In this document: piece after piece, positions 17,437 to 27,327 of the stretch
Layout of the letters: each line of letters begins with the position of its first letter
Position numbering within the stretch: the stretch's first letter is position 1
Assembly: GCA_963809925.1 (NCBI GenBank)
Contig: CAWELH010000003.1
Coordinates: 372,001 to 436,000, forward strand
Origin: DASQZK01 sp963809925
GTDB taxonomy: Bacteria; Bacteroidota; Bacteroidia; Bacteroidales; GCA-2748055
DNA length: 64,000 nt
Direction: 5' to 3'
Notes under the pieces: model-generated
What the model saw: the letters and a program-made list of their open reading frames with translations, nothing else
The model's database searches: none
Told to the model about the DNA's origin: nothing
Made by a program: the position numbers and the translations under genes

Positions 17437-19032
17437 TTAATGGCTTCTGGTCAACGAATTTTTATCCAGGACCTTTGAAATTTCAATGGCTTCATTTATC
17501 ACTTTTTCCGGATACTCATTTATCTGTAAAATCCGAATCGCATTTCTGTTTTTTAATTTGCCTTCTTTTAGTTTATAGTCAAAATCGACATTATTTTCAT
17601 TGACGATCTCACTAAAATGATACAATTCATACTCATCGGATAACATTTCGGTTAATTCTATGTCGTGCGTTGAAACAAAAACAATATTGTGGTTTTTTGA
17701 AAGTGATGAAAGAACCGCTTTACCGGCGGAAATACGCTCAATGGTATTTGTACCCTTAAAGATCTCATCCAATAGGAAGAGATTCGGGGTTCCATTTGTA
17801 CTTTTTTGAAGCATATTTTTTATCGTAAGAACTTCCTCGAAATAGTAGCTTTTATCATTCATTAAGTCATCACTAATTCGTATGGCAGAGTATATCCGAA
17901 GTCTTGGAATTGTCATTGATTCCGCAAAGCAGGTGTTAATGGTCAATCCGGTTATCATATTAATTCCAATTGTTCGGATAAATGAAGTCTTACCCGACAT
18001 ATTAGAACCAGTAAGAAGGATGGATTTATTTGTAACATTTATAGTATTTGGTACACAGCTATCAATTAATGGATGATAAACTTGTTTTGCCAGAATCTCG
18101 CTTTTATGTATCGTTGGCAAACAATACATGTCTACTCCTTTTCTTACTGCAGCGGTTGAAACCAGGGTGTCAATTTGTCCGATGAAGCAAAAAACATCCT
18201 CAATCTCTTTTCTTTTTATATTTAAACGTTTTAAAACGCCGAATAAAAGTAAGGGTTCTATGAGGAACACTATTTTAAACAGCTCTAACAATGCCCAAAA
18301 AAGAATTTCAAAATCTCCCTGTAGTTTTGCTTCCAGCTGGAAAAAAGACATTCTGATTCGAACCTGGTTGATTATTTTGATTGACTCCGGCAAATCCGGG
18401 TTGATATCTCTGTATACCTTGTCTTTATGAAATTTAAACGCTATTTTATTTAGTAACAGTAATTGTGGGATTGAACCTAAATATTGATAGAGGTTTCTTT
18501 TATTCCAGTAATGAATGCAGAGATTAATGATAAGGACTCCCAATAGTAGAAATATCAATTGGGGGTTTATCGAAAGCATTATTATGGATAATAAGCTTGT
18601 AAATGATAAGAGCCGAATAATAAAGAACCATTTGGGCGGTTTCAGATGTTCATCCTGAAAAAGGGATGAAATATAGAATACATCCTCCTTTTTTAACTTA
18701 TCGAGGAGCAGTTGTGTCCTGATCCTAAACTCCGGATCATTTGAAAGTTTCTGAATAATCTTTTCGTTTGCCTCCGTGCCTTTTTCATTTTCGGGAATGG
18801 TTCTTAACCTGTTATAAAGATATTGTTGTCCGACTTTTGAAGTCGTCCTGTCTAAAAACATGAAGAGCTCCTGAAAGTCTAAATCATTGCATGTTTTATC
18901 GGACACAATCTGAAGAGATCCGGAGTTATCCTTATTCCTGAAATATTTCTCAATGAGCCCGAAATTAAAACTTTCATCTTTTGGTTTTCCAAACGATGTT
19001 TTCACTCGCTCAATTTCTTTTACTTTGCTCAT
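17437..19032 (-). CDS. Membrane-anchored MutS-like ATPase
   Basis: 531 aa. The C-terminal third is a MutS domain V ATPase: Walker A GSNMSGKT (342-349), FFEEV-like YYFEEVLTIKNM, Walker B LFLLDEIFKGTN (418-429) and the STHD loop (454-457). The middle part resembles MutS core domain III (DLDFQELFMFLDRTTSKVGQ near 51-70). It lacks the mismatch-recognition domain I. Unlike MutS, MutS2 and MutS5, it has two hydrophobic regions, near 138-175 and 241-268, that look like membrane hairpins. This arrangement is known as an uncharacterised 'MutS-related' group in Bacteroidota. A mismatch-repair role should not be assumed. It is a single gene, with no repair genes nearby. Confidence 0.8.
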   Translation of the reverse strand: MSKVKEIERVKTSFGKPKDESFNFGLIEKYFRNKDNSGSLQIVSDKTCNDLDFQELFMFLDRTTSKVGQQYLYNRLRTIPENEKGTEANEKIIQKLSNDPEFRIRTQLLLDKLKKEDVFYISSLFQDEHLKPPKWFFIIRLLSFTSLLSIIMLSINPQLIFLLLGVLIINLCIHYWNKRNLYQYLGSIPQLLLLNKIAFKFHKDKVYRDINPDLPESIKIINQVRIRMSFFQLEAKLQGDFEILFWALLELFKIVFLIEPLLLFGVLKRLNIKRKEIEDVFCFIGQIDTLVSTAAVRKGVDMYCLPTIHKSEILAKQVYHPLIDSCVPNTINVTNKSILLTGSNMSGKTSFIRTIGINMITGLTINTCFAESMTIPRLRIYSAIRISDDLMNDKSYYFEEVLTIKNMLQKSTNGTPNLFLLDEIFKGTNTIERISAGKAVLSSLSKNHNIVFVSTHDIELTEMLSDEYELYHFSEIVNENNVDFDYKLKEGKLKNRNAIRILQINEYPEKVINEAIEISKVLDKNSLTRSH

Positions 19033-19601
19033 AATTATTATTTTTGCGTCTGAGGTTGATTTTTAGCATTTTCGGTAATCAGAATGCCAGGGATCTCGTT
19101 CTTTGGTGAAGATAATTTGTCTGTCCATATCGACAATAAATATTTTTAATAAATTTACGCTGAGTGGATTGATAGGGATTGGTTTTGAATATAAATGTCT
19201 GCCATATAGTGACGTTGAATTTAATCCTCCGATCGTTAAAAATCTGAATAATGCTGGAATTTCAATTCGGTTTGATGGTGAGTCGCTCGTAATCCGATTC
19301 ATTCCATACTGGTAAGCATAGGAAACAACGCGAAAAAGAGACAGAATCAGGGGTTTCCCGTTTTATTTTAAAAATACATAAAGAAAAATTTGGATAATTG
19401 ATTAGATATTTAGATGTTTGTCTAAATATAAAATTAACGGGAATGAATCAAGTTTTTATATCATCGAATACCCCCACAAGTCGTGAAATTCCCGCATTGC
19501 TAACGAATAGGGACATCAATGCCGGGCATAAAACGATCTAATGTGTAATGTTCCTGTAAGAAATTCAACTAAAGACCGATAAAAATCCAAAAAATAACAT
19601 C
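19033..19601. other. Intergenic with one palindrome and a doubtful gene remnant
   Basis: 569 nt. A plus-strand frame at 19103-19315 ends in DGESLVIRFIPYW and has barrel-like text (LSGLIGIGFEYKCLPYSDVE) but no start or signal peptide; it may be the tail of a lost gene. The stretch 19430-19601 shows nothing recognisable apart from the leader of the DUF6263 gene. Confidence 0.3.
19406..19429. promoter_or_regulatory. Perfect 9+9 palindrome, operator-like
   Basis: ATATTTAGA (19406-19414) and TCTAAATAT (19421-19429) are perfect inverted repeats separated by 6 nt. The form is that of a dimeric regulator site (compare the TTTAG...CTAAA half-sites of DtxR/MntR-type operators). It lies about 170 nt upstream of the DUF6263 gene. 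No T tract follows, so it is not an obvious terminator. Confidence 0.35.
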
Positions 19602-20537
19602 ATGAAAACCTTATTTTCTTTAATTCTGCTGACAGCAATCTCATTTTCAGGAATTGCACAAAAAAAGACAGACCTTACCTACCACCTTGAACTAAATAAG
19701 GTCTACCGGGTGAAAAATACCAGCGTACAGAACACCACCCAGACCGTAATGGGCAGTGAACGATCAGTTCAGACCAACAATACGGCAGTAATTTCGCTGA
19801 AACCTTTAAAGCAGATGGAAGGCGAAATGATTGCTGAAATAAAATTTGATACCATTATAACCCTCATCAGTATGCCGCAAATGGAGATTAACTCTTCCAA
19901 TCCCGGGGACCTGAATTCTACCGATCCCGGGAAAATCATGGAATGTATTCTTCATAGAATGTCGAACTCTACATTTCTGGCTAAAATGACAAATACAGGA
20001 CGTGTGGTTCAGTTTATGAACCTTGAACCGGTGGTATCCGAAATAATGCAGGGAACAGATTCACTACAGGGGCAATCCGCATCCTTCATACTGCAACGTA
20101 TCCAGGGAATGCTGGAAGAAAAAAGTCTTAAAACCATGGTAGAGGCATTTACTGCATATTTGCCGGGAGCAGAGGTAAAAACCGGTGATACCTGGGAAGT
20201 TAACCTGAAGGTGTCCGGCGGGGGGTTGGACATGACACAACAAGGCAGCTATACCCTTGAAAACCTGGATAAAAAATCAGCGCTGATTACTGCCGATATT
20301 ACCATTGAATCTGTCCCCGGGACCATGGAGATGAATGGCGCCCAGATAACCCCGGATCTCAGGGGACTGGGAAAAACAGAATTAACGGTTGATCCTTCGA
20401 CCGGCTGGATTAAACATGGAACAGCAAAACAACAGTTGAAAGGTGAATTTGGCGTTAACGCACAGGGAAATTCACTGACAATTCCTGTTGAGATCAATAC
20501 TGACACTGAAATAACCGCGCTTGAAGTATCCGAATGA
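19602..20537 (+). CDS. DUF6263 family exported protein
   Basis: 311 aa with a signal peptide MKTLFSLILLTAISFSGIAQ. The mature protein is beta-rich with the conserved order: TQTVMGSERSVQTNNTAVIS, then FLAKMTNTGRVVQFMNLEPV, then TAYLPGAEVKTGDTWEV, and a closing IDPSTG-like ELTVDPSTGWIKHGTAKQQL. This is the DUF6263 pattern. The fold suggests a periplasmic beta-sandwich; no enzyme residues are seen. Its stop overlaps the start of the next gene by 4 nt (ATGA), so the two are translationally coupled and probably work together at the cell envelope. Confidence 0.75.
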   Translation: MKTLFSLILLTAISFSGIAQKKTDLTYHLELNKVYRVKNTSVQNTTQTVMGSERSVQTNNTAVISLKPLKQMEGEMIAEIKFDTIITLISMPQMEINSSNPGDLNSTDPGKIMECILHRMSNSTFLAKMTNTGRVVQFMNLEPVVSEIMQGTDSLQGQSASFILQRIQGMLEEKSLKTMVEAFTAYLPGAEVKTGDTWEVNLKVSGGGLDMTQQGSYTLENLDKKSALITADITIESVPGTMEMNGAQITPDLRGLGKTELTVDPSTGWIKHGTAKQQLKGEFGVNAQGNSLTIPVEINTDTEITALEVSE

Positions 20538-22924
20538 TGAAGAAAATAATTTTTTCCATACTCCTGGTATGTCTTACCGGATATATCAGTGCTCAAACTA
20601 TTAAAGGTTTTGTTTTTTACTCAGCGGATAAAACGCCGGTGGAATTTGCCAATGTGGCAATTTTAAACCTGCCGGACTCATCCCTGGTGAAAGGTGTAAT
20701 TACGTATACTGATGGCCAATATTCAGTACCTAATATGAAACCGGGTAACTATTTCATAAAGGCTTCCTATGTTGGGATGGAAAATAATGGGACGAACGTA
20801 ACGATAGCAGAAGGACCATCTCCGGTACTTGCAGATACCATTTTTCTTGCCGGAAAATCTGAGCTTCTCGAAGATGTTACGGTCACCGGAAATTATGTCA
20901 GAGCAAAGGAAATGGTCGACCGTACCGTTTATGAGATCCTTCCCGAAATAGAAAAAACCTCTACCAATGGATATGATGTACTCCGAAAGATTCCTTCCGT
21001 CCAGGTTGACTTTAATGACAATATCACGTTGAATGGTAAAAGCAATTTTATTATCCAGGTCGACGGAAAACAGCGCGATAAGGAATTCCTGGCCCGAATC
21101 CGTCCTGGTGATATTGAATCGGTTGAGGTCATCCACAATCCTTCAGGGAGATATGAAGGTGATATTGAAGGCGTGCTGAACATCATTCTTAAAAAAGAAG
21201 CCCGAATGGGTATAAACGGTATGTTCGGCCTGCAGCTAAAACCCATCAATAAACCAACGCTGGGAGCAACAGCCAGTCTCGATTACGGGCGGCAAAAGGC
21301 CACTTTCTATATTTCCGGGTATTCTTTTCTGCAACGATTGAATATTGAAGGTACGAATTACAGCAGGATCACTTTGCCCCGGCTTGCAAATCCGGTAGAT
21401 TCAATCCTCGATCTTTCCGGAAACGGGGATTTCAGTATCACGGCATCCTCCCTGAACACCGGATTCGATTATTACCTGAATGATAAAAATACCCTGAGTC
21501 TGAATTACAGCTATAAGCCATATTCAAACACGGTAAATATTCTGAACAACGGGGAAATACTGATAGACACTCATGCGGTAAACCGGCAGGAAAATGAAAC
21601 GGATGTTTCTTCGGGAAGTTCGGAGTCAAATGTGACCGCTTTTTACAGGAAAAAGTTTAAAAAACCCATACAGGAATTTACTGTTGAATCGATCTATTAC
21701 TTTTTCAATTCCGAAAATGACAATGACTTCGTTCAGCATATGATCCCGCCGGGCGGAATGATTGCAACTGATTCTGTAGTAAGGAACGAAATCACCATCA
21801 ATGACAGGAATTACTTCAATACCAGGATTGATTATGTCCAACCCATTGGTGTGGCCATGAGGCTGGAAACCGGTATTCAGTTCTACCTTCAGCATATGGA
21901 TTATACCTATAACACAAACGATGAACTTGCAAGCAATAACTACGCATATTCCGAATTGAGAAATGCTGCCTACGCCAGTATTTACTGGAAACTAAAGAAA
22001 TTGTCACTCCAGGGCACACTCCGCGCAGAAAACAGCAATATTGATATCAACTCTGATATCAGCAATACCTACACCACTCTCCTTCCCTCATCAAATGTAC
22101 TTTATCAGTTCAATACCAAAAACAGCCTGAAACTGACATACAACCGTCGGATTGAAAGACCCAACCTGTACAGACTGAATCCGTTTGAAAGACTGAATAA
22201 CGATCTGAGTGTTACAGCCGGGAACCCTTACCTGAAACCGGAGTACAAAGACCGGCTGCAGCTGAGTTATAGCCTAAATATTAAAAAAGTGAATTTCGCT
22301 CCGTATATCTATCATGAATTTTATTCCAACAAGGTCGATAACCGTACGATCCTGAAAGTCACTTCCGTAAGTGATGTGCCGACGGTTTATTCGGCTCCGG
22401 AAAACCTGCTGACCGGATATGAGCAGGGATTCGGAATGAATGCGACGATTGCATTTTTCAACCTCAACGGAAGTATTTACAGGGGACATTTTAATTCATT
22501 CAGCGATTCGCTTTCGATAATTCCGTCCCGTGATTATTACTCATTCAGACTAAACAGCTATGTAGTAAAGCCATTGTTCAAAGAGAAACTAAACATTTTT
22601 GCCTTTCTCAATTATAACGGGGCGGTTCGTTCAGCTCAAACCATCACATACAGCCCTCTGTTTTATGGAGTGGGACTTAATCAAAAAATTAAGAATCATT
22701 CATGGGGAATTTTCTACCTCCTGCCTTTTTCGAAAACAATACAATTTTCAAAGGTAATTACCGAAACCCCTATCATATATTCTGAAAATAAGCAGCTGTT
22801 CGATGCCTCCTGGTTTGTACAGGTGATGTATAGCTATAAATTCAATAAAGGTCGTGCGGTCAAGAAATCCGATCGAAAATCTGATATTGACAGTGATACC
22901 AAAGGGGGTGGACTGGGAAGATAG
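20534..22924 (+). CDS. TonB-receptor-like outer-membrane barrel (OMP_b-brl_3)
   Basis: 796 aa. Signal peptide MKKIIFSILLVCLTGYISAQ, then a carboxypeptidase-regulatory-like domain (KGFVFYSADKTPVEFANVAI, near 24-105), a TonB plug domain (DVLRKIPSVQVDFNDNITL, IESVEVIHNPSGRYEGD) and a C-terminal barrel with ERPNLYRLNPFERLNNDLSV and GNPYLKPEYKDRLQLSYS. The C-terminal tail after the barrel is short and basic. There is no SusD partner, so it is not a typical SusC. It is translationally coupled to the DUF6263 protein by an ATGA overlap. Substrate unknown. Confidence 0.8.
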   Translation: MMKKIIFSILLVCLTGYISAQTIKGFVFYSADKTPVEFANVAILNLPDSSLVKGVITYTDGQYSVPNMKPGNYFIKASYVGMENNGTNVTIAEGPSPVLADTIFLAGKSELLEDVTVTGNYVRAKEMVDRTVYEILPEIEKTSTNGYDVLRKIPSVQVDFNDNITLNGKSNFIIQVDGKQRDKEFLARIRPGDIESVEVIHNPSGRYEGDIEGVLNIILKKEARMGINGMFGLQLKPINKPTLGATASLDYGRQKATFYISGYSFLQRLNIEGTNYSRITLPRLANPVDSILDLSGNGDFSITASSLNTGFDYYLNDKNTLSLNYSYKPYSNTVNILNNGEILIDTHAVNRQENETDVSSGSSESNVTAFYRKKFKKPIQEFTVESIYYFFNSENDNDFVQHMIPPGGMIATDSVVRNEITINDRNYFNTRIDYVQPIGVAMRLETGIQFYLQHMDYTYNTNDELASNNYAYSELRNAAYASIYWKLKKLSLQGTLRAENSNIDINSDISNTYTTLLPSSNVLYQFNTKNSLKLTYNRRIERPNLYRLNPFERLNNDLSVTAGNPYLKPEYKDRLQLSYSLNIKKVNFAPYIYHEFYSNKVDNRTILKVTSVSDVPTVYSAPENLLTGYEQGFGMNATIAFFNLNGSIYRGHFNSFSDSLSIIPSRDYYSFRLNSYVVKPLFKEKLNIFAFLNYNGAVRSAQTITYSPLFYGVGLNQKIKNHSWGIFYLLPFSKTIQFSKVITETPIIYSENKQLFDASWFVQVMYSYKFNKGRAVKKSDRKSDIDSDTKGGGLGR

Positions 22925-23069
22925 TGGGTACAGTATGCATGTTGAGGCGGCAGTACACATTGCGTCGTCCTAAAAAATGTCAATACAATTTAATCTAGAT
23001 ATGTGTAAAAATGATCGCGTAACCCGGCGTTACAACGAGGGACCGTGTATATCGCGATAAAATTTCATT

Positions 23070-23414
23070 TTATCTTTTGCTTCTTAAGTAGCTGCCTGAG
23101 AGTGCTCCAAAACCCCCGACTATTGCTCCGACCAGCGACGTAATAAGAATCAATAAAATCGAAGACCCACCGAGGTGAAATAACACGGCAATTTTTTTTG
23201 AGAGAATTCCTTCATTCTTAATATCAATCCATACTGCAAGCAAAGCCCACAAAATAAATATGCCTAAAAACCCTGAAAGAAAAGCTTTGCCACTACGCAT
23301 GGGTATTAATAGTATAACAAATAACGAAATGATAGCAATACTCCACCATGGAAGATATAGCCCGGCAATAAAACTTAAAATAGCAATCAGAAATACAGCG
23401 ATAATGAATTTCAT
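23070..23414 (-). CDS. Small four-helix membrane protein
   Basis: 114 aa, with hydrophobic segments near 3-20, 24-42, 46-65 and 84-106 and a basic end (GSYLRSKR). The last segment is Gly-rich (LVGAIVGGFGALSG). It occurs 18 nt after the stop of the broken penicillin acylase gene on the same strand, so it probably shares that transcript. Function unknown; small proteins of this type are common in Bacteroidota. Confidence 0.6.
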   Translation of the reverse strand: MKFIIAVFLIAILSFIAGLYLPWWSIAIISLFVILLIPMRSGKAFLSGFLGIFILWALLAVWIDIKNEGILSKKIAVLFHLGGSSILLILITSLVGAIVGGFGALSGSYLRSKR

Positions 23415-23432
23415 TTGCTGAAAGTTTAATAA

Positions 23433-25872
23433 TTAATTCGAAAAATCTATTTTAGCGATGATCCGTTTATCTCCTGATTCATCTTTCTTCATCATCCATA
23501 ACTTGTAGTACCTGCCAGCTGCCCAGTCATCAATAAAGTTATCATAATACTTACTGCCGGGATTACCGCTTTGCCCCCCAACATAAATTCCATAAGCTTC
23601 AGTCTGATCGGTAAGCTGAACGATCATTCGCCAACTGGGCCCGGCACCTTCTGTGGTTGCATTGATCACGTCATATCCACCTCCAACCTGGACGTGATAG
23701 CGACTGAAAGCGGGGATCTGAAGAATGTGCTCTATCCCCGTGTCCTTACCCTTCCACCACTCCATTTTATCCTCCTTCTCTTTCTTTTTTAATATTGAGG
23801 TTGCTTTTTTCAGAGAAGAAAGTAACTGGTCCTGCAACGTTTCTTTTTGCGGAGTGTTGATATTATCTACAAAGGAATAAGTTGTGTCTTTTAGCAAGCT
23901 CTCAACCAGGGTGTAATCTGCGGGCTGTGCCACTGCCACTGTTGTGCGGCCGAAATCATCTCCCCATATAGTATCACGCAATGCCTGCCACCATTCATGG
24001 AAGACAGTAGCTCCCTTTGCCTGAGCATCTTTTCGATTATTCCATTGCCGGTACATTTCAAAATATTTCTTTTCATCACGATCCAAACGATTTTCATCTG
24101 TCATTAATAAAATTTTTCTTGCAAATTCTGCTCTTGCACTATAGTTATCGTTCTGCATCTTTTTCATGTCCTCAATAGTAATATTATGCATGCTGTCGAG
24201 ATAACGATTAATAATGTAACCCCGGTACAGCGGGTCTCTTTTGCCGTCCATATAATATGGATAAGTTGAGTCTGCCGGCAACTGGTTAGCACTGCTGACG
24301 AATCCGCGGGCAGGATTTTTCATGTGAGGATTTTCTTCCTGCGATATCATTCCACGCCACATGTAAGTACTATCGGTTCCGGGCATTATAAAATCGCCCT
24401 GGCCTTTCCATTTTGCGGGAAATTCTCCCTGGTGCCAGATGGCGATGTCGCCCGATTTTGATGCAAACAGGCAGTTCATCCCGGGGCACTTTAAATATTT
24501 AATAGCCGCCGCATAGTCATTGTAGTTTTTGGCGTGATTCAATAAATAAAATGCAAAGCCATCATTGGAAGGATCATGTGCCGTCCATCTCACGGCCAGG
24601 TATTTGTCTTTTTGATTATCAGCAGGGAAGGCTTTGTCATACATTACCGGACCAAATATCGTGTAGGCAACCGTATCAAACAATGTTTTCTCTCCTTTGA
24701 TCTTAATTGGTTCAATCCTACTTGTGGCTTCAATCCATTTACCATTGAACCAGTATTCATTCATTGTAGAATCACGAAACCGGATTTCATAAAGATCTGT
24801 TACATCCCTTCCTGCACTGGTAAATCCAAAAGCGATGCTGTCATTATATCCAAATAAGATATTCGGAACTCCTGGGAAGGATGTCCCATTTACATTCAGT
24901 GAAGGTGTTGTTATTTGCATCTCGTAATAAAAGGCAGGCAGAGTACAAAGCGAGATGGGGATCATTGCACAGGATGGGCCGGCCACTTTTCGTTTTTGAA
25001 GGACCTACTGCCCAGTTATTACTGCCAATCCCTATTTTAGGTTTATTTTCATAAACGGGTTTTAATTCATCATTTTTAAAGGTAAAGTATAAGGAATCTG
25101 CAGTGGCTGGAACAGAAAGATCGAAAGAAGCTTTTTTCGGATAAGGATTTTCAGGCGTATTGGGTACAACCGGCTTCAATGAATCAGGATAAGTGGGAAA
25201 AAGTTTTTCAAATTCCTTTTGTGTAAATATCCCATGTGCATTGGTGAACCCAATGTCGTCCGTCAGTGCTTGTTGCTCCGCTATATATTTCAGAAAGAGC
25301 GCTGATTTTAATACCGTCCAATGCTCCGGTTTATAATTCAGTAATTTGAATTCAAGTGGCAGCTGGCTTTCTTTTAACTGGTCAATATAGGCATTCACAC
25401 CTGCTGCATAGGCATCCCATTGCATTTTGGTGGCGGGGTTCCTGTTTATCTCGTTCACCTCTCTTTCGGCTGCGTAAACCATACCCAGCCTGCGCTGGCT
25501 TCTGTCCCACTGAAGCGGACCTTCACCCAGTATCTCGCTTATGCGACCTGCAGCAGCCCTTGCTCCAAATTCCATTTGCCACAAGCGGAATTTGGCATGA
25601 AGATATCCCTGGATAAAATAAGCATCCTCTTCCCTTTCTGCAAACACATGCGGCACTAATCGTTCATCGAAATATACCTGGGCCTTCCCCTTTAATTGCT
25701 GGAATTTTAGTTCGGCATCGAAGCGCTGGTTAACGGGTTCGGCGTTTTGCCAGAAACCTACCTGGGGACTAAGAAATTTCCCGACAGGCGGTATACTGCC
25801 CCATTGCTGATTTAAAGCGATAATCAGACCGATAGTTGTAACAGAAGAGATTATAAATGGAACAACTTTCAT
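23433..25872 (-). pseudogene. Penicillin acylase family protein, broken by a 1-nt frameshift
   Basis: N-terminal nucleophile (Ntn) hydrolase of the penicillin/acyl-homoserine-lactone acylase family. The first part runs from ATG 25872 (MKVVPFIISSVTTIGLII, export signal) through VYFDERLVPHVFAEREEDAY to the self-cleavage site IGSNNWAVGP, where the Ser becomes the beta-chain N-terminus, and ILCNDPHLAL. The frame then changes at about 24945, where one extra base (A on the plus strand) turns the expected LALTLPAFYYEMQ into a different frame. The second part, from about 24943 to the stop at 23433, holds the rest of the beta chain (NILFGYNDSIAFGFTSAGRD, SANQLPAD, YVGGQSGNPGSKYYDNFIDD). Both halves are otherwise intact, so this is either a very young pseudogene or a base-call error. 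Confidence 0.85.
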
Positions 25873-26067
25873 ATCGATAATTCCGAAAAGTAATAGAAAA
25901 ATGTCTATCATGCAACAACAAAGTCATACACAATTTGTTCATCTGCAATCTTTTAGTGAAAAGTTTTGTGTACGTGCAAGCGTCCGCTTGTGCTGTTGAT
26001 AAAAAGTAAACAGGATTGAGAATTATTAAGAAAAACCCTTCGACTATCGCTCAGGGACCGAAGAAAA
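25873..26067. other. Intergenic left of the repeat
   Basis: No gene. It holds the leader of the acylase gene and a short motif CCTTCGACTATCGCTCAGGG near 26038-26057, a type of low-copy text often seen between Bacteroidota genes. Confidence 0.3.
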
Positions 26068-26154
26068 ATCATCCCAGCCTTTACCCACAAGTCCGCCTAT
26101 GGCGGATCGCGGCATTTTGGCGGCCGCTGCGCCGTTCATATTAACCAGGATGAT
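26068..26154 (-). repeat. 87-bp dispersed repeat, copy A (MITE-like)
   Basis: Starts ATCATCC and ends GGATGAT, 7-bp terminal inverted repeats. On the minus strand it matches 35477-35563 with about 10 differences in 87-94 positions by eye. Weaker similarity goes on for about 15 nt on both sides. Inner hairpins include GTCCGCC/GGCGGAT. No ORF. It marks the left edge of the accessory island. Confidence 0.8.
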
Positions 26155-26215
26155 ATGTAAGTAATTTTCTATTTTTACATGACATTAGTGAAAGGAAAAA
26201 ACGAAACGAATAAAA

Positions 26216-26809
26216 ATGAATAAAAAAGTATTATTATTTCTTGCACAAGGATTTGAAGAATACGAAGCTGCCGTATTCACTGATGTTATCGGCTGGAGTA
26301 GAGTATTGGGAATAGAACCAATTGATATGGTAACAACAGGACTTAGGCCCGAGATTAAATGCAAATGGAATTTTAATGTTCGACCAGAAATTGAATTTGA
26401 TAAGATCAGTACTAAAGATTATGCTGCGTTAGCAATTCCCGGTGGATTTGAAGATGCAGGATACTATGAAGATGTCTTTGATGAACGATTTCTTACCTTG
26501 ATACGGGAGTTTGATAACGACGGAAAGATAATTGCAGCGGTATGTGCTGCCGCTATACCCGTTGGAAAATCAGGAGTTCTTGAAGGAAGAAACGCAACTA
26601 CATGGGACTTGTCAGACGGTGCGAGAAGGAAACAACTGGCAAGTTATGGTGCCATTGTTCAGGATAAACATATCGTTATAGATAAGAATATTATAACATC
26701 AACAGGACCTGCCACAGGATTGGATGTTTCATTTAAACTATTGGAAATGTTAACTTCAATAGAGAATGTGAATGCTGTCAAAAAGAATATGAGATTTACG
26801 GATAAATGA
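26216..26809 (+). CDS. DJ-1/PfpI family protein
   Basis: 197 aa, class I glutamine amidotransferase-like fold. N-terminus KKVLLFLAQGFEEYEAAVF contains the conserved Glu (E14/E15) that activates the nucleophile; the nucleophile elbow is IIAAVCAAAIPVG with Cys110; TSTGPATGLDVSFKLLE is the usual C-terminal segment (DJ-1 signature TSxGPxTA). AIPGGFEDAGYYED is the GG loop. Family members act as deglycases, chaperones or proteases; which applies here cannot be told. It is the first gene of the plus-strand accessory island. Confidence 0.85.
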   Translation: MNKKVLLFLAQGFEEYEAAVFTDVIGWSRVLGIEPIDMVTTGLRPEIKCKWNFNVRPEIEFDKISTKDYAALAIPGGFEDAGYYEDVFDERFLTLIREFDNDGKIIAAVCAAAIPVGKSGVLEGRNATTWDLSDGARRKQLASYGAIVQDKHIVIDKNIITSTGPATGLDVSFKLLEMLTSIENVNAVKKNMRFTDK

Positions 26810-26870
26810 TAAATGCAGCCTGCAACACACAATATGAAACAGTTGGAGTTCAGTGGTTTGCAGACGTTTT

Positions 26871-26906
26871 GTTCTTGCTTCGGCATTTTTGCCGGTGTTC
26901 AAGAAC
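26871..26906. other. Strong hairpin between genes
   Basis: GTTCTTG (26871-26877) pairs with CAAGAAC (26900-26906), and CGGCA pairs with TGCCG inside. No T tract follows in either direction, so it is not a standard terminator. It could be a recombination site remnant or a processing signal. Confidence 0.45.
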
Positions 26907-27033
26907 TCAGCCCGAAAATCCAAGTGTTTCTTATTTTCAACTATTGTGGTGCATTTAGTCAAACGCTCCAACAATGATTTGATATCTTTTAACAAATTAG
27001 TTACCTTTGACGTTAGTAATGTAAGATGATAGT

Positions 27034-27309
27034 ATGATTGTTTCATTTGGTTCAAAGGTTACAGAAAAGATTTGGAATGGAGAACGTGTCAAAAAGATAC
27101 CGATTGAGATTCAACAGATTGGACGGAGAAAAATGAGAATGATAAATAACTCACAAAACGGGTCTGATCTGCGCATCCCTCCAGCTAATCGACTTGAAAA
27201 GTTACAAGGCTCCGATTTCTACAGTATCAGGATTAATGACCAATGGAGGATTGTGTTTCGGTGGATTGACAATAATGCTCATGATATTGAAATAGTGGAT
27301 TATCATTAA
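27034..27309 (+). CDS. higB: HigB-type toxin (RelE/ParE superfamily)
   Basis: 91 aa. Sequence order matches HigB of the RelE superfamily: a short N-terminus, then IPIEIQQIGRRKMRMINN, the LRIPPANRLEKLQG segment, and the C-terminal strands FYSIRINDQWRIVFRWIDN and HDIEIVDYH, with catalytic-type basic residues (R, H) at the end. HigB toxins cut mRNA on the ribosome. The antitoxin follows 18 nt downstream, in the toxin-first order usual for hig loci. The gene looks intact and is AT-rich like the rest of the island. Confidence 0.88.
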   Translation: MIVSFGSKVTEKIWNGERVKKIPIEIQQIGRRKMRMINNSQNGSDLRIPPANRLEKLQGSDFYSIRINDQWRIVFRWIDNNAHDIEIVDYH

Positions 27310-27327
27310 AAATTGAAGGATTAAGAA

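Noticed and set aside
17166..17603. 145-codon plus-strand frame in the spacer upstream of the FAD oxidoreductase gene
   Set aside because: Composition is unlike protein, it overlaps the end of the MutS-like gene in antisense, and no domain is seen.
26756..27055. 99-codon minus-strand frame between the DJ-1 and HigB genes
   Set aside because: It overlaps both neighbours, and its text (many Leu, Lys and Thr) includes the 26871-26906 hairpin. It might be decayed sequence, but there is no recognisable family, so I did not call it.
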